64,000 nt of DNA from Bradyrhizobium genomosp. I (2014) (GCF_000261685.1 NZ_AJQE01000269.1:1-64000); one strand, 5' to 3'. Shown: positions 27,225-37,539, numbered from the stretch's first letter. A program made the numbers and translations. The notes: generated by a model not told the origin, from the sequence alone.

Positions 27225-28094
27225 ATGCGTTTGCTGTTCTCGATCGGGGCTGTGCTGGTGGCCGGCATGTTTGCCGGAGGGGACGTCGCGGGCATCGCGG
27301 CACCAGGACCTAAATTTGAATCGCCCGAGAGTCGACCTCGATCGCAGCGGCTTGCGGCCGACAAGGACGCGCAGACGGTCGACGTCGAACTGATCCTCGC
27401 GGTCGACGTGTCCTACTCCATGGACATGGACGAGCTCGCGATCCAGCGCGAGGGCTATGCGCAGGCAATCCAGTCGAAGGAGTTCCTGCGGGCGCTGAAG
27501 TTGGGCCCGAACGGCCGGATCGCGGTGACCTATTTCGAGTGGGCCGCCTCCAGCGACCAGAAGATCATCATACCCTGGCGGCTGATCGATGGACCGGAGA
27601 CGGCGGACGCGGTCGCCGCCGAGATCATGAAGACGCCGATCCGGCGCGCTTCGCGCACCTCGATCTCGGGCGCGATCACGTTCGCGATGCCGCTGTTCGA
27701 CGAGGACCCCTATCGGGGCTTGCGCCGTGTCATCGACATTTCCGGCGACGGTCCCAACAACAATGGCGGTCCGGTCACGGTGGCGCGCGATGCCGCCCTG
27801 GAGAAGGGCATCGTCATCAATGGCCTGCCGATCATGGTCAAGGAGCCGTCCTATTCGACCATGGATATCGACAATCTCGATTTCTACTACGAGGACTGCG
27901 TCATCGGAGGTCCGGGCTCCTTCGTCATCACGATCAAGGACCGCGACAAGTTCAAGGAAGCGATTCGCACCAAGCTGCTGATGGAAGTCGCTGGCCGCAC
28001 GCCGGAGCGCCCCGTGATGCGTGTTGCCGACAAGGAGCCGCGCGTCAACTGCCTGATTGGCGAGAAGATCTGGTCCGACCGCTGGGGACGTTAA
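27225..28094 (+). CDS. DUF1194 von Willebrand A-like exported protein
   Basis: The 289-aa protein has a signal peptide (about 1-25) and a DUF1194 domain over residues 50-270 with a vWA fold. A MIDAS metal motif DVSYSMDMDE lies near residue 61-70, and DISGDGPNNNG further on. vWA proteins bind partners through a divalent metal; the partner here is unknown. ATG 27225 begins the signal peptide and has GGGAG upstream. It is divergent from the fluoride operon, whose regulatory leader lies about 270 nt away. Confidence 0.87.
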   Translation: MRLLFSIGAVLVAGMFAGGDVAGIAAPGPKFESPESRPRSQRLAADKDAQTVDVELILAVDVSYSMDMDELAIQREGYAQAIQSKEFLRALKLGPNGRIAVTYFEWAASSDQKIIIPWRLIDGPETADAVAAEIMKTPIRRASRTSISGAITFAMPLFDEDPYRGLRRVIDISGDGPNNNGGPVTVARDAALEKGIVINGLPIMVKEPSYSTMDIDNLDFYYEDCVIGGPGSFVITIKDRDKFKEAIRTKLLMEVAGRTPERPVMRVADKEPRVNCLIGEKIWSDRWGR

Positions 28095-28259
28095 CGTCCC
28101 CGGCTGAGACCTTTTGCCCATCCGATCCGGCAGTTGAATTTAACTGCTCGTTAACCGGTGCATGGCCCTAATCAGACTGTTTCCTTCCGTTTCCAGCCAG
28201 CATTCCGACGTTGCTGGAACGAACGAGAGCGGGTTTGTCGAACCTGCCTTTGAGCAAAC

Positions 28260-28895
28260 ATGGCCATCGTCACGTCGAGCACCAGCCAGATCTCGCCCGT
28301 CAACGAGCGGATGTATCGCCAGAGTGCTCTGCTCGGTGACTGGAAGGGCAATTGGGTGGGCAACAACCAGCCCGTTGGCTTCAAGGTCGTGAACATCCGC
28401 GGCGCCCGGGCGCAGGTCGAGTACACTCACAACGGGCGCACCGAGCGCGGCTTTGCCGAGGTTCAGGGCACGCTTATCACCTTTGGCGGCGTCACGGTCG
28501 GCACCAAGGACGGCAAGAATATGGTGATGCTGTTTTCCTTCGGGGGCGCTGGCAAGCAGACCGCGAATCTCGAGAAGCAGGAGCCGCCGGCTTCCGACAG
28601 CCGCCTCATGGGAAGCTGGGGCGGTTATTCCAGCGACAACGGCAAGAGCGCGAGCTTCAAGGTGCTCTCGGTCAACGGCAATGAAGCCCAGGTCAGCGTC
28701 ACCACCGACGGCATCACCCGCCAGGGCACCGGCATTGTCTACAAGAACGTCATCATGTTCGGACAGACGCAGATCGCGACCGACGACGGACAGAACGGCA
28801 AGGTCATCTACCAGGTCGGCACGAAATCTTTCGTGGTGCCGGTGACGAAATATCCGCCGGCGGATTCATCGTCTTCGGTCGACAAGACAGCTTAG
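28260..28895 (+). CDS. Two-repeat protein of unknown function
   Basis: The 211-aa protein has no signal peptide and appears to consist of two copies of a beta-rich unit of about 75 residues. The first copy includes LLGDWKGNWVGNNQPVGFKV and TFGGVTVGTKDGKNMV; the second includes LMGSWGGYSSDNGKSASFKV and MFGQTQIATDDGQNGKV. Ser/Asp-rich sequence follows. The repeats suggest a binding or structural protein, but I do not recognise the family. Confidence 0.75.
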   Translation: MAIVTSSTSQISPVNERMYRQSALLGDWKGNWVGNNQPVGFKVVNIRGARAQVEYTHNGRTERGFAEVQGTLITFGGVTVGTKDGKNMVMLFSFGGAGKQTANLEKQEPPASDSRLMGSWGGYSSDNGKSASFKVLSVNGNEAQVSVTTDGITRQGTGIVYKNVIMFGQTQIATDDGQNGKVIYQVGTKSFVVPVTKYPPADSSSSVDKTA

Positions 28896-28899
28896 CCGT

Positions 28900-29140
28900 T
28901 CACGGCGGTGTCCCGCCGGGTTGCGTCAGCGTCTTCAACCGTTGGTCGAATTGCCGCAGGATCGCGCAGGCCTGCGCGAAACCGCCGTCGCCGATGATTC
29001 GCCAGATTTTCGTCGAATTGCTCCACCAGATGGGGAATCGTCATGGGCAAGCGGGCCGTCTCGAGGAGTGCGCCCTTTTCGTTGATGAGATATCGACGGT
29101 TCAGTGCAAACAGCACCTGCAGTTCCCCGGGGGGCGACCT
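28900..29140 (-). pseudogene. C-terminal remnant of a frameshifted gene, possibly nucleotidyltransferase-like
   Basis: On the minus strand one frame reads LFALNRRYLINEKGALLETA and continues to DENLAN. A shift of one base then continues with GDGGFAQACAILRQFDQRLK to a stop at 28900. Two coherent coding stretches in different frames, with no N-terminal part upstream, indicate a decayed gene. The ALNRRYLINEKGAL text recalls a nucleotidyltransferase-associated protein, from memory only. Confidence 0.5.
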
Positions 29141-29224
29141 GCAGCCGTGACACCGGCGCGGTCACTCCGCTGGCATTGACGATGTTCGAAGAGTATAATC
29201 GCGAAATTCTTGACGGTAATCTGA

Positions 29225-29824
29225 ATGATCAAGCTTGCACTTTCATGTGCTCTTGCAGCGCTCGCGGTGCTCTGCTTCGGCGGAGAGCCGGTTCATGCGC
29301 AGGTCGCGCCGCTGAGATATTGGATCCCCGGCGGACCTTTCGGCCTCAGCGGTGGTGCCGGCCAGAGTTCCGACACCTACGGCAACTTCGCGAACTTCAA
29401 TGCCGTCGATGCGGATTGGCGCACCAGCTCTGCGAGCGGCTTCTTCGTCGGCGGCGAACGCGGCAATCTTGGTTTGAGCGGCTTCAGTCATGCCGGCCCG
29501 GTCGGTAATTTCAGCGCGCTTTCCTATGACAGCACGCAGTTCGGCTATAACGTCAAGACCGCAGCCGGCATGCCCGTCACGTTCTTCGCCGGATTCAACA
29601 CGTTGAACTACGGCAACGGCATCGGCAGCTCTCTGGCGCCGCTGACCTCCATCGCCACACCCGGCTATGGCGGGTTTGCGGGTGTCGAATTCAAGCCGAC
29701 CTCCAACCTCAGCCTGTCGTTCGGGGTCGGCTATACCCAGCAGCAATCGGGCCGCATGGACAGTGACATCAACTCGTCGATGCTGCCCGGCGAGTCGCCG
29801 GCCTTGGGTGGCCTTCGGCGTTAG
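29225..29824 (+). CDS. Exported glycine/serine-rich protein, possible outer-membrane beta protein
   Basis: The 199-aa protein has a clear signal peptide (MIKLALSCALAALAVLCFGG, cleavage near VHA-QV). The rest alternates short hydrophobic strands with Gly, Ser and Asn-rich turns, and ends in NLSLSFGVGYTQQQSGRMD, which resembles a beta-hairpin of an outer-membrane barrel. No family is recognised. Its stop overlaps by four bases the end of the convergent oxidoreductase gene. Confidence 0.7.
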   Translation: MIKLALSCALAALAVLCFGGEPVHAQVAPLRYWIPGGPFGLSGGAGQSSDTYGNFANFNAVDADWRTSSASGFFVGGERGNLGLSGFSHAGPVGNFSALSYDSTQFGYNVKTAAGMPVTFFAGFNTLNYGNGIGSSLAPLTSIATPGYGGFAGVEFKPTSNLSLSFGVGYTQQQSGRMDSDINSSMLPGESPALGGLRR

Positions 29825-30900
29825 GATTGCATCACCAGCTCCGGTGGACGCCGTAGCGATTTCGGCAGATCCGGGCCGGTTCCGAAACGCATCACGATGT
29901 CGGGACGCCGTTCGCCGAGGCCGAGTGACGCCCCGAATTGCTGCCTCAGCGCCGCCACCTCGACCGGCTGGTTGATGAAGGAATATTTGAGTCCCAGCGC
30001 GGTCGCCTGCAGACCGAAGCGCTGGCAGGCGCGGCCGACCGCGATCCAGTGCGACTTGTCGCTGCGATCGGCAGCGAGCACGACGACGCCCGCAGAGCTG
30101 TCGAGCTCTTCGCGGTATTTCTTGTTTTCCCCGCTCTCGGTGAAGAAGAGCTTCAGAAGCGGGCGCGCCACCCAGGAAGGCAGCGAGGGATTTCCCGACG
30201 CGGGCGAGAACAGCCCGTCCATGGTCGCGAGTGCCTCCGTCTCGTTGAAGCGAATCCAGCTGGCGAGCTCGCGCATGAAGGCCTTGTCGCGCATTTGCGC
30301 CGAGTTGCCTTCGAGCACGTAGTCGGTGACACCGGCGATCGCGGCGCGTTCGGTCATCAGGATCGCGGCGACGTTCGGTCCGCGACAGGCATCCTCCAGC
30401 CGGCGCAACATCTCCGGTGCGGCCGGCCTGCCGTCGAACGCAGCGCGGGTGCATTGCCTGATCGGAATCGCGGCGGCCAGCGCCGATGCCGCCTGCGGGG
30501 CCTCTTCGAGCGTGATCACGATGCGGTCGCCGTCGACCGCCAGATCGGCGTGCCAGCCCAGCGTGGACGCGGCGAGCACGAGGTTTTCGGCGGCGCAGCC
30601 GAGACTGACGAAGAGGTGGTGATCGTCCGGATCGACGGCCGGACAGCGGCGTGTGAAGTCCGGCGCAATCGCGATTGCATTGCCGCGAACCGAGAAGATC
30701 CAGGGCTGGGTGTTGTGACTGTTGGCCGCGAGGGTGGCAAAGCGCACGAGCTCGCGATCCCTCGGCGCAGCTTGCAGCGGAGCCCGCGACGTATTCGCCG
30801 CCTCGTCATAGGTCCTCGCCGCCGCTGCCGCAGAGGGGGCGGTGACGGCTACCGCGGAAAGTCCGAGCGAGCTCGCGATGAATTGTCGTCGGTCAACCAC
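29821..30900 (-). CDS. Acg-type nitroreductase-family oxidoreductase, Tat-exported
   Basis: The 359-aa protein begins with a Tat-like signal (DRRQFIASSLGLSAVAV). The mature part resembles Acg/TM nitroreductase-like FMN proteins, with AANSHNTQPWIFSV near residue 58 as the flavin-binding segment and LGLKYSFINQPVEV near the C terminus. Acg proteins are thought to bind FMN, often with degenerate activity. Export of a flavoprotein by Tat makes sense for a folded cofactor protein. It overlaps the convergent gene by four bases. Confidence 0.87.
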   Translation of the reverse strand: MVDRRQFIASSLGLSAVAVTAPSAAAAARTYDEAANTSRAPLQAAPRDRELVRFATLAANSHNTQPWIFSVRGNAIAIAPDFTRRCPAVDPDDHHLFVSLGCAAENLVLAASTLGWHADLAVDGDRIVITLEEAPQAASALAAAIPIRQCTRAAFDGRPAAPEMLRRLEDACRGPNVAAILMTERAAIAGVTDYVLEGNSAQMRDKAFMRELASWIRFNETEALATMDGLFSPASGNPSLPSWVARPLLKLFFTESGENKKYREELDSSAGVVVLAADRSDKSHWIAVGRACQRFGLQATALGLKYSFINQPVEVAALRQQFGASLGLGERRPDIVMRFGTGPDLPKSLRRPPELVMQS

Positions 30901-30993
30901 AATGTCGGCTCCGCGTCCCCATGGCGCAGAACGCTTTTAGTGCCAACCGAGGCTGCGACGATTGACCGGAATCAAGGTCGGGATCTCGACGAC

Positions 30994-32241
30994 CTACCGC
31001 GTGAACCGCGCCACCAGCTCGACATGGGCCGTGTGGCGGAACTGATCGACCGGCACCACGATCTCCAGCCGATAGCCGCCGTCGATCAGCAGCCGCGCGT
31101 CTCGGGCAAAGGTTGCGGCATTGCACGACACGGCGATCACGACGGGCACCTTGCTCGCGGCGAGTTTCAGTGCCTGGGCCTGCGCGCCCTGGCGCGGGGG
31201 ATCGAACACGACGGCGTCGAAGTCGCGCAGCTCCGGCGGCACCAGGGGGCGGCGGAACAGATCGCGCGGCTCGGCCTTGATCGGCTTCAGGCCCGGTGTG
31301 CGCGCAGCCTTCGCGAGGGCCGCGATGGCGCCGGCGTCGCTGTCATAGGCCGTGACGCGGGCCTTCTCGGCAAGCCGCAGTGCGAACGGGCCGACACCGC
31401 AGAAGAGGTCGGCGATCTCCCTGGCCTTGCCGATGTGTTCGGTGACGAGAGCTGCAAGCTCTTCTTCGCCTGCCACCGTTGCCTGCAGGAACGAGCCGGG
31501 CGGCAGCGTCACCTCGGCGCGGCCCATCGTCACCGTTGGCGGCAGGCGTTGCAGCACCAGCTCACCGTGCCGCGTCAGCCGTGCCAGGCGATGCTGCTCG
31601 GCGACGCGCGAGAGCGCCGTGATCAGCTGAGTCGGCAGCGGGCCGGAGCCGCGCACGTCGATATCGAGGCCGTTGGCGGTCGCGGTGACCTGGATGTCCA
31701 ATGGTTTGGTCACCGGCATCTTGGACGTCAGCGGCTCGGCCAGCGCCCAGGCGGCATCGAGGGCGCCCTCGAGCGCGGGATCGAGGATCGGGCAACGATG
31801 GATCGGGATGACGTCGTGTGAGCTTGCAGCCGCGAAGCCGACCTTGAGGATGTCATGCGTGCCGAACCGGCCGTGCAGCGTGATGCGCCGGCGCCCGGCG
31901 CCATGGGCGTCGACCAGCGGCGCGACCTCACATGCGATGCCGGCCTGCGCCAGCGTTTCCACCACGATGTTGCGTTTCCAGGCGCGATACGGCTCGGCCG
32001 CCCAATGCTGGATGGCGCAGCCGCCACAGACGCCGAAATGCGGACAGAACGGCTCGACACGTTCGGGGCTTGCGACCTCCACCGCGAGCAGCTTGCGGCG
32101 GTCGGGATGGTGGCCCGCGACGTGATCGACCTCGACGGTCTCACCGCCGAGCGTATAGGGCACATAGATTGCTTCGCCGGCGTCGACGCAGACACCGTCA
32201 CCGCGATGGCCGACATGGTCGATCCTGACACGCTCAACCAC
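30994..32241 (-). CDS. Class I SAM-dependent RNA (uracil-C5) methyltransferase, TrmA/RlmD family
   Basis: The 415-aa enzyme methylates uridine in RNA. It carries a short TRAM-like N terminus, a 4Fe-4S cysteine set in [10 protein letters not shown] with a further Cys in HRCPILDP, the SAM motif [19 protein letters not shown], and the nucleophilic Cys in [10 protein letters not shown]. The target could be 23S rRNA or tRNA. The start is GTG 32241, which overlaps the tlyA-like stop by eight bases and indicates translational coupling. Upstream in-frame codons only mirror tlyA sequence. Confidence 0.92.
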   Translation of the reverse strand: MVERVRIDHVGHRGDGVCVDAGEAIYVPYTLGGETVEVDHVAGHHPDRRKLLAVEVASPERVEPFCPHFGVCGGCAIQHWAAEPYRAWKRNIVVETLAQAGIACEVAPLVDAHGAGRRRITLHGRFGTHDILKVGFAAASSHDVIPIHRCPILDPALEGALDAAWALAEPLTSKMPVTKPLDIQVTATANGLDIDVRGSGPLPTQLITALSRVAEQHRLARLTRHGELVLQRLPPTVTMGRAEVTLPPGSFLQATVAGEEELAALVTEHIGKAREIADLFCGVGPFALRLAEKARVTAYDSDAGAIAALAKAARTPGLKPIKAEPRDLFRRPLVPPELRDFDAVVFDPPRQGAQAQALKLAASKVPVVIAVSCNAATFARDARLLIDGGYRLEIVVPVDQFRHTAHVELVARFTR

Positions 32242-32968
32242 GGCGCGCGCCCAGGAAGAATTCGATGTTGCCGTCGCCGCCCGCGATCGGCGAGGGGAAT
32301 ATCTCGATGTCGGTGCAGCCGAGGGAAGCGGCAAAGGCCGCGATGTCGTTGCAGATCCCCTGGTGCACGGCGGCGTCGCGGATGATGCCCTTCTTGTTGT
32401 GCTTCCGGTCGGCCTCGAATTGCGGCTTGATCAGCGCCAGCAGGCTCATCGGGGCGGCCGCCAGGGACAGCGCCACCGGCAGCACCGTCTTCAGCGAGAT
32501 GAAGCTGACGTCGATGACGACGATATCGGGCCGCGCCGGCAGGCGCTTGCCTTCGTAGGACCGGATATCGGTCTCTTCCATCGACACGATCCTGGGATCG
32601 TCGCGCAGCGAGGGATGCAACTGGCTGGTGCCGACATCGATTGCGAACACCAGGCTGGCGCCGTTCGCCAGCAGCACCTCGGTGAAACCGCCGGTGGACG
32701 CGCCGACGTCGAGGCAGACATGGTCCTCGATCTCGATTGGGTAGCGCTCCAGTGCCCCGGCGAGCTTGACGCCGCCACGGGAGACATAGGGGTGCGCGGG
32801 CTCGGCCTGGATCACCGCATCTTCGGGAATCGTCTCTGACGGCTTTGAAACCTGCTTGTCGTCGGCCATGACGAGGCCGGCCTCGATCGCCGCGCGCGCC
32901 CGTGCCCGGCTCTCGAACAGGCCGCGCTCGACCAGCAATATATCCGCGCGCTTGCGGGCAGGGGACAT
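32234..32968 (-). CDS. tlyA: TlyA family rRNA 2'-O-methyltransferase
   Basis: The 244-aa protein has an S4 RNA-binding domain (residues 5-65, [22 protein letters not shown]) and a Rossmann methyltransferase domain (about 85-240) with the SAM-binding [14 protein letters not shown] and the catalytic KPQFE. Known TlyA enzymes methylate 16S/23S rRNA cytidines. Together with the following RNA methyltransferase gene it forms an rRNA-modification operon. Confidence 0.92.
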   Translation of the reverse strand: MSPARKRADILLVERGLFESRARARAAIEAGLVMADDKQVSKPSETIPEDAVIQAEPAHPYVSRGGVKLAGALERYPIEIEDHVCLDVGASTGGFTEVLLANGASLVFAIDVGTSQLHPSLRDDPRIVSMEETDIRSYEGKRLPARPDIVVIDVSFISLKTVLPVALSLAAAPMSLLALIKPQFEADRKHNKKGIIRDAAVHQGICNDIAAFAASLGCTDIEIFPSPIAGGDGNIEFFLGARRG

Positions 32969-32995
32969 CGGCTCTCCGGAGAAGGATCTGGCCGC

Positions 32996-33550
32996 TTATG
33001 TAGCCATCAATCGCGCGGCCGCCATCCGGACGCAAGCCTCGAAGGCGGCAAGATCGTGCCAGACGTCGATGGGTCTCGTGGCCGGCGTCACCAGAGGGCA
33101 GCCGTGCAGCTCCAGCGCATGGATCATCATGAGGTTGTCGACGAGACCGAAATCCTCGACGGTCAGCCCCTGCGCGTCGACCAGCCGTCCGTCCTCGGGG
33201 ACGACGTCCATGAAGCGGCCGGCTCGGTCGGCATAGGCCGCGTCGTCGTTGGAATAGGCGAGGCAAAACTTGCGACGGCCGGCCATGTAGCCCAGTTCGT
33301 AGACGGTGCCGGGATCGGCGCCCGGCCCGCGAAACGGAGTGAGATTGGCAATGATGGCGTCGGCCGCGTCCATCATGGCCACGTTGCCGCAAAAGATCTG
33401 CCGCGATGCGTCGGGAGCGGTGAGATCAATCGCGTTGTCGAGCGGATACAGGCCGGTAAACCCGTATGCAGCGCAGATCGCGGCCTTCTGTCGGCCGACC
33501 TCGACCGCATCCGGCAGGAACACGTCGGGGCCTGCCAGATAGATCTTCAT
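32996..33550 (-). CDS. Nucleoside 2-deoxyribosyltransferase
   Basis: A 184-aa enzyme of the nucleoside deoxyribosyltransferase fold. It opens with MKIYLAGPDVF, has DAADAIIANLTPFRGPGADPGT with the catalytic-loop Asp, and ELGYMAGR where the nucleophilic Glu is expected. It swaps bases on deoxynucleosides or hydrolyses them in salvage. It is 27 nt upstream of tlyA on the same strand and may head that operon. Confidence 0.9.
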   Translation of the reverse strand: MKIYLAGPDVFLPDAVEVGRQKAAICAAYGFTGLYPLDNAIDLTAPDASRQIFCGNVAMMDAADAIIANLTPFRGPGADPGTVYELGYMAGRRKFCLAYSNDDAAYADRAGRFMDVVPEDGRLVDAQGLTVEDFGLVDNLMMIHALELHGCPLVTPATRPIDVWHDLAAFEACVRMAAARLMAT

Positions 33551-33675
33551 GGGGGCGAAGCCGGAATAGTTTGGATCGAGGTGCGAGCCACAGTGCGTGC
33601 CTTGCTCCCTTCACCGCCTGCGCGGGAGGGCTGGGCGGAGGATATCTCAACACGAAGACTCCCAGAGGAATAAGC

Positions 33676-33730
33676 CCTCACCCGGATCGCTTCGCGATCA
33701 GACCTCTCCCGCAAGCCTTGCGGGAGAGGT
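33676..33730. repeat. Palindromic repeat, CACCTCTCCC family; probable dxs terminator
   Basis: Contains CCTCACCCGGATCGC and a 13-bp perfect hairpin ACCTCTCCCGCAA-GCC-TTGCGGGAGAGGT (33702-33730). It starts 15 nt after the dxs stop and before the convergent-side gap, so it may end the dxs transcript. The flank 33551-33675 holds no gene. Confidence 0.8.
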
Positions 33731-33744
33731 GAAGAAAGCAGCCG

Positions 33745-35673
33745 TCAGGCGAGCTTCACCGTCTCGGTCTTCACGTCCTTGCCCAGTGCCTCGAACACCT
33801 TGGCGACGATGCCCTTGGCGTCGAGCCCGGCGCGGGCGTACATCGCGGCCGGAGTGTCGTGGTCCTGGAATACGTCGGGCAGCACCATCGAGCGGAACTT
33901 GACCATGCCGGTGTCGAGCACGCCCTGATCGGTCAGGTACTGCGCGACATGCGAGCCGAAGCCGCCGACCGAGCCTTCCTCGATCGTGATCAGGATCTCG
34001 TGGTCACGGGCGAGCTTGAGCACCAGATCGGTGTCGAGCGGCTTCATGAAGCGCGCATCGGCGATCGTGGTCGACAGGCCATGGGCCGCGAGCTCGTCGG
34101 CCGCCTTCTCGCATTCGGCAAGGCGCGTGCCGAAGGAGAGCAGGGCGATCTTGCTGCCCTGGCGGATCATGCGGCCCTTGCCGATCTCGAGCGGAATACC
34201 GACCTCCGGCATCTCGATGCCGCGGCCCTCACCGCGCGGATAGCGCAGCGAACTCGGACGGTCGTCGATCGCGACCTGGGTCGCCACCATGTGCACGAGC
34301 TCGGCCTCATCGGCCGCCGCCATGATCACCATGTTGGGCAGGCAGCCGAGATAGGCGTTGTCGAACGAGCCTGCATGCGTCGCGCCGTCGGCGCCGACGA
34401 GGCCGGCGCGGTCAATGGCGAAACGGACGGGCAGGTTCTGGATCGCGACGTCGTGCACGATCTGATCGTATCCGCGCTGCAGGAACGTCGAGTAGATCGC
34501 GCAGAACGGCTTGTAGCCTTCGGTCGCAAGACCGGCGGCGAACGTCACCGCGTGCTGCTCGGCGATGCCGACGTCGAAGGTGCGGTCAGGAAAGGCCTTG
34601 TTGAAGATGTCGACGCCGGTGCCCGACGGCATCGCCGCGGTGATGGCGACGATCTTGTCGTCCTTCTGCGCTTCCTTGACGAGGCTCTGGCCGAACACGT
34701 TCTGATACGCCGGCGCATTCGGCTTGGCCTTGGCCTGGGTGCCGGTCGCGACGTCGAACTTGACGACGGCGTGGTACTTGTCGGCGGAAGCTTCCGCCGG
34801 GCCGTAGCCCTTGCCCTTCTGCGTCACGACGTGGACCAGGATCGGGCCGGTCTCCATGTCACGGACGTTCTTCAGCACGGGCAGAAGATGGTCGAGGTTG
34901 TGGCCGTCGATCGGGCCGACATAGTAGAAGCCGAGCTCCTCGAACAGCGTGCCGCCATCCATCATGAAGCCGCGGGAATATTCCTCGACGCGGTTGGCGC
35001 GATTGGCGAGGATCTTGGGCAGGCGCTTGTTGATCTGCTTGGCCGCATCGCGCAGCGTCCGATAGGTCTTGCCGGAGTAGAGGCGCGACAGGTAGGCGCT
35101 CATGGCGCCGACCGGCGGCGCGATCGACATGTCATTGTCGTTGAGGATGACGATCAGGCGCGAGTTCATCGCACCCGCGTTGTTCATGGCCTCGTAGGCC
35201 ATGCCGGCCGACATCGCGCCGTCACCGATCACGGCGATAACGTTGTTCTTGCCGCCGGAGAGATCGCGCGCCACGGCCATGCCGAGGCCGGCGGAGATCG
35301 AGGTCGAGGAATGCGCCGCCCCGAACGGATCGTAGTCGCTCTCGCTGCGCTTGGTGAAGCCGGACAGGCCGCCGCCGGTGCGCAGCGTGCGGATGCGGTC
35401 GCGCCGGCCGGTGAGGATCTTGTGCGGATAGGCCTGGTGGCCGACGTCCCAGATCAGCCGGTCGCGCGGCGTGTCGAAGACGTAATGGATCGCGGTGGTG
35501 AGCTCGACCACGCCGAGGCCCGCGCCGAAGTGACCGCCGGTCACCGAGACGGCATCGATGGTCTCCTGCCGCAGCTCGTCGGCGACCTGGCGAACCTGCT
35601 CGACCTTGAGCTTGCGCAGGTCTTCCGGCGTCCGGATGGTGTCGAGAAGCGGCGTCTTACTGTATGCGTTCAC
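33745..35673 (-). CDS. dxs: 1-deoxy-D-xylulose-5-phosphate synthase
   Basis: The 642-aa ThDP enzyme condenses pyruvate with glyceraldehyde 3-phosphate in the first step of the MEP isoprenoid pathway. Domain order is normal: ThDP-binding [18 protein letters not shown] near 150-170, the pyrimidine-binding domain with [15 protein letters not shown] near 370, and the C-terminal transketolase domain. GTG 35673 with GGAAA upstream gives [10 protein letters not shown]; a TTG 12 nt earlier opens the same frame. The 610-nt gap before xseB leaves room for its promoter. Confidence 0.97.
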   Translation of the reverse strand: MNAYSKTPLLDTIRTPEDLRKLKVEQVRQVADELRQETIDAVSVTGGHFGAGLGVVELTTAIHYVFDTPRDRLIWDVGHQAYPHKILTGRRDRIRTLRTGGGLSGFTKRSESDYDPFGAAHSSTSISAGLGMAVARDLSGGKNNVIAVIGDGAMSAGMAYEAMNNAGAMNSRLIVILNDNDMSIAPPVGAMSAYLSRLYSGKTYRTLRDAAKQINKRLPKILANRANRVEEYSRGFMMDGGTLFEELGFYYVGPIDGHNLDHLLPVLKNVRDMETGPILVHVVTQKGKGYGPAEASADKYHAVVKFDVATGTQAKAKPNAPAYQNVFGQSLVKEAQKDDKIVAITAAMPSGTGVDIFNKAFPDRTFDVGIAEQHAVTFAAGLATEGYKPFCAIYSTFLQRGYDQIVHDVAIQNLPVRFAIDRAGLVGADGATHAGSFDNAYLGCLPNMVIMAAADEAELVHMVATQVAIDDRPSSLRYPRGEGRGIEMPEVGIPLEIGKGRMIRQGSKIALLSFGTRLAECEKAADELAAHGLSTTIADARFMKPLDTDLVLKLARDHEILITIEEGSVGGFGSHVAQYLTDQGVLDTGMVKFRSMVLPDVFQDHDTPAAMYARAGLDAKGIVAKVFEALGKDVKTETVKLA

Positions 35674-35795
35674 GGCGATTTCCAATTTGTCAGCGCCGGA
35701 AGGTCATTCCGGTGCGCGATGGGTTTGCACAATATCGGCGCAGCGCGAGTCCTCAAACCGTCGGAGCCACCTGCATGGGGCAAGGCCCCGTCTTC

Positions 35796-35811
35796 AAGCT
35801 TAGGTAAGCTT
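35796..35811. promoter_or_regulatory. Operator-like palindrome upstream of dxs
   Basis: AAGCTTA-GG-TAAGCTT is a perfect 16-bp inverted repeat 123 nt before the dxs start. A GGGGC-AAG-GCCCC hairpin (35777-35789) lies between it and dxs. The remaining gap 35812-36284 shows no gene I can support. Confidence 0.3.
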
Positions 35812-36284
35812 AAGTGCGCTCCGGTTCAGTCTCTGTGATCCCTGTCACTTAGATCGGCTTCGCCCGTCCCAAGCCAATTTCATTAGCAGTTTGAAGCACT
35901 TGTCGTCGGTAATCGGTGCCCACGCAAGGCTTGCAAAAGCCACACTCCGCGCAGCTTTACACCAAAGCTTGGGCCAAAGCCAACCCGCCGGACCGATTGG
36001 GGGTATGCAGGTGCAACTGGCGGGCCAGATTGGTTAACCGTAGCCCGGGATGAGAGGTTCCGGCCTTGATCGGTTCTTCGGCAGGCTTTTTTGCCTGAAT
36101 GAGAGCTTTTTCGCCCTCAGCCGCCGGTTCCGGAACGTGGACGGCATCGATTCGCCCGTACGGAACCGCGATGCTTCATGGAATAGCACCGTGCGGTCGT
36201 GAAAGCGACGCGACTCCCGCGCGCCCGTGGAGACATTTCGCGGCGCCCCGCGTCGTCGGGAGACTGGGAGAGCTCCGGCCTCAC

Positions 36285-36536
36285 TTACTGGACGTCGAGC
36301 GGCGCAGTGCCGGTGGCCTGGCCGCTGGCATCGGTCGTGATCTTGTCGACGCGCGCCTCGGCCTGGCGCAGCAATTCCTCGCAGCGCCGCTTCAGGGCCT
36401 CGCCGCGTTCGTAGATCGTCACGGATTCCTCGAGCGGCACCTTGCCGTCCTCGAGCCGCTTCACGATCGTTTCGAGTTCCTCGATCGCGTGCTCGAAGGT
36501 GAGCCTGGAGACGTCGACTTGAGTATTTTCGGCCAT
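36285..36536 (-). CDS. xseB: Exodeoxyribonuclease VII small subunit
   Basis: The 83-aa helical subunit shows the family pattern LTFEHAIEELETIVKRLEDG, VPLEESVTIYERGE and ALKRRCEELLRQAEARV. It binds the large subunit XseA, not present here. The start at 36536 gives the usual length. It lies downstream of the deacetylase gene by about 70 nt on the same strand, an arrangement common in related bacteria together with dxs. Confidence 0.95.
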   Translation of the reverse strand: MAENTQVDVSRLTFEHAIEELETIVKRLEDGKVPLEESVTIYERGEALKRRCEELLRQAEARVDKITTDASGQATGTAPLDVQ

Positions 36537-36609
36537 ATCCGTTTCCGATTGCCCGATTCGCTTCACGTGAGAGAAAGCAGAGTTTTACGGGCGCAATGTG
36601 GCGGGTGCG

Positions 36610-37539
36610 TCAAGCGCCCATCAGGGCGCCGACATGCGCCGTAACAGATTCTTTCAGTCCTTGCAGGTCATAGCCGCCCTCGAGCACCGAAACAATGCGG
36701 CCGCCGGCGGTCTTGTCGGCGAGATCCATCAGCTTGCGCGTCACCCAGGCATAGTCCTCCGCGCGCAGATTCAGCGAAGCCAGCGGATCGCGGAAATGCG
36801 CGTCGAAGCCGGCGGAGATGATCAGAAGCTCGGGACTGAATGTCGTCAGCTGCGGCAGGATCAAATTTTCGAAGGCTGAGCGGAATTCGGGGCCGCCGTC
36901 TTCGGAAGCGAGAGGCGCATTGACGATGGTGTCGTGATCGCCGCGCTCGCTCGTCGCGCCGGTGCCTGGAAACAGCGGCATCTGGTGCGTCGAGCAGTAC
37001 ATCACGGTCGGGTCCGACCAGAAGATGTCCTGCGTGCCATTGCCGTGATGCACGTCGAAATCGACGATGGCCGCACGCTTGATGCCGTATTTGCGCTGCG
37101 CATGGCGCGCGGCGATGGCGACGTTGTCGAAGAAGCAGAAGCCCATCGGCTTGCCGATCTCGGCGTGATGGCCGGGCGGGCGGATCGCGACGAAGGCGTT
37201 GCGATGCTCGCCCGCCATCACCGCCTCGGTCGCCGCGACTGCGCCGCCGACGCCGCGCATCACCGCTTCCCACGTGCCCGGCGACATCGAGGTGTCGCCG
37301 TCGATATAAACCTGCCCGCTGGTCGGGGCGATGTGGCGAAGCTCGGTGACGTAATGCTCGTTGTGGCAGAGCGTGACGAGATCGAGATCGCCCTCCGGCG
37401 CCTCCTCGCGCGCCAGGAACTGGAAGCGCTCATGCGACAGGGCCTCTTCCACCGCGCGCAGCCGATCCGGTCTCTCAGGGTGTCCCGGCGGCGTGACATG
37501 GTCGAGGCAGGCCTTGTGGGAAAGGAGAAGCGTGCTCAT
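36610..37539 (-). CDS. Histone deacetylase family protein
   Basis: The 309-aa zinc enzyme of the acetoin-utilisation/histone-deacetylase fold shows RPPGHHAEI with the charge-relay His pair, [13 protein letters not shown] with zinc ligands, [12 protein letters not shown] with the third ligand, and LEGGYDL near the end. Bacterial members deacetylate polyamines or small amides; the substrate here is unknown. ATG 37539 starts the conserved [14 protein letters not shown]. Confidence 0.92.
   Translation of the reverse strand: MSTLLLSHKACLDHVTPPGHPERPDRLRAVEEALSHERFQFLAREEAPEGDLDLVTLCHNEHYVTELRHIAPTSGQVYIDGDTSMSPGTWEAVMRGVGGAVAATEAVMAGEHRNAFVAIRPPGHHAEIGKPMGFCFFDNVAIAARHAQRKYGIKRAAIVDFDVHHGNGTQDIFWSDPTVMYCSTHQMPLFPGTGATSERGDHDTIVNAPLASEDGGPEFRSAFENLILPQLTTFSPELLIISAGFDAHFRDPLASLNLRAEDYAWVTRKLMDLADKTAGGRIVSVLEGGYDLQGLKESVTAHVGALMGA

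Noticed and set aside
33859..35838. A 659-codon open frame on the plus strand opposite dxs
   Set aside because: It is the antisense shadow of dxs: the composition is low-complexity Arg/Ala/Gly/Asp-rich, no motif is visible, and dxs on the other strand is certain.
36079..36096. CAGGC-TTTTTT-GCCTG as a terminator
   Set aside because: The T-run is in the loop rather than after the stem, and no gene ends nearby on the plus strand.
36099..36644. Plus-strand frame upstream of and across xseB
   Set aside because: Most of it is antisense to xseB, and the part before it has no coding pattern.
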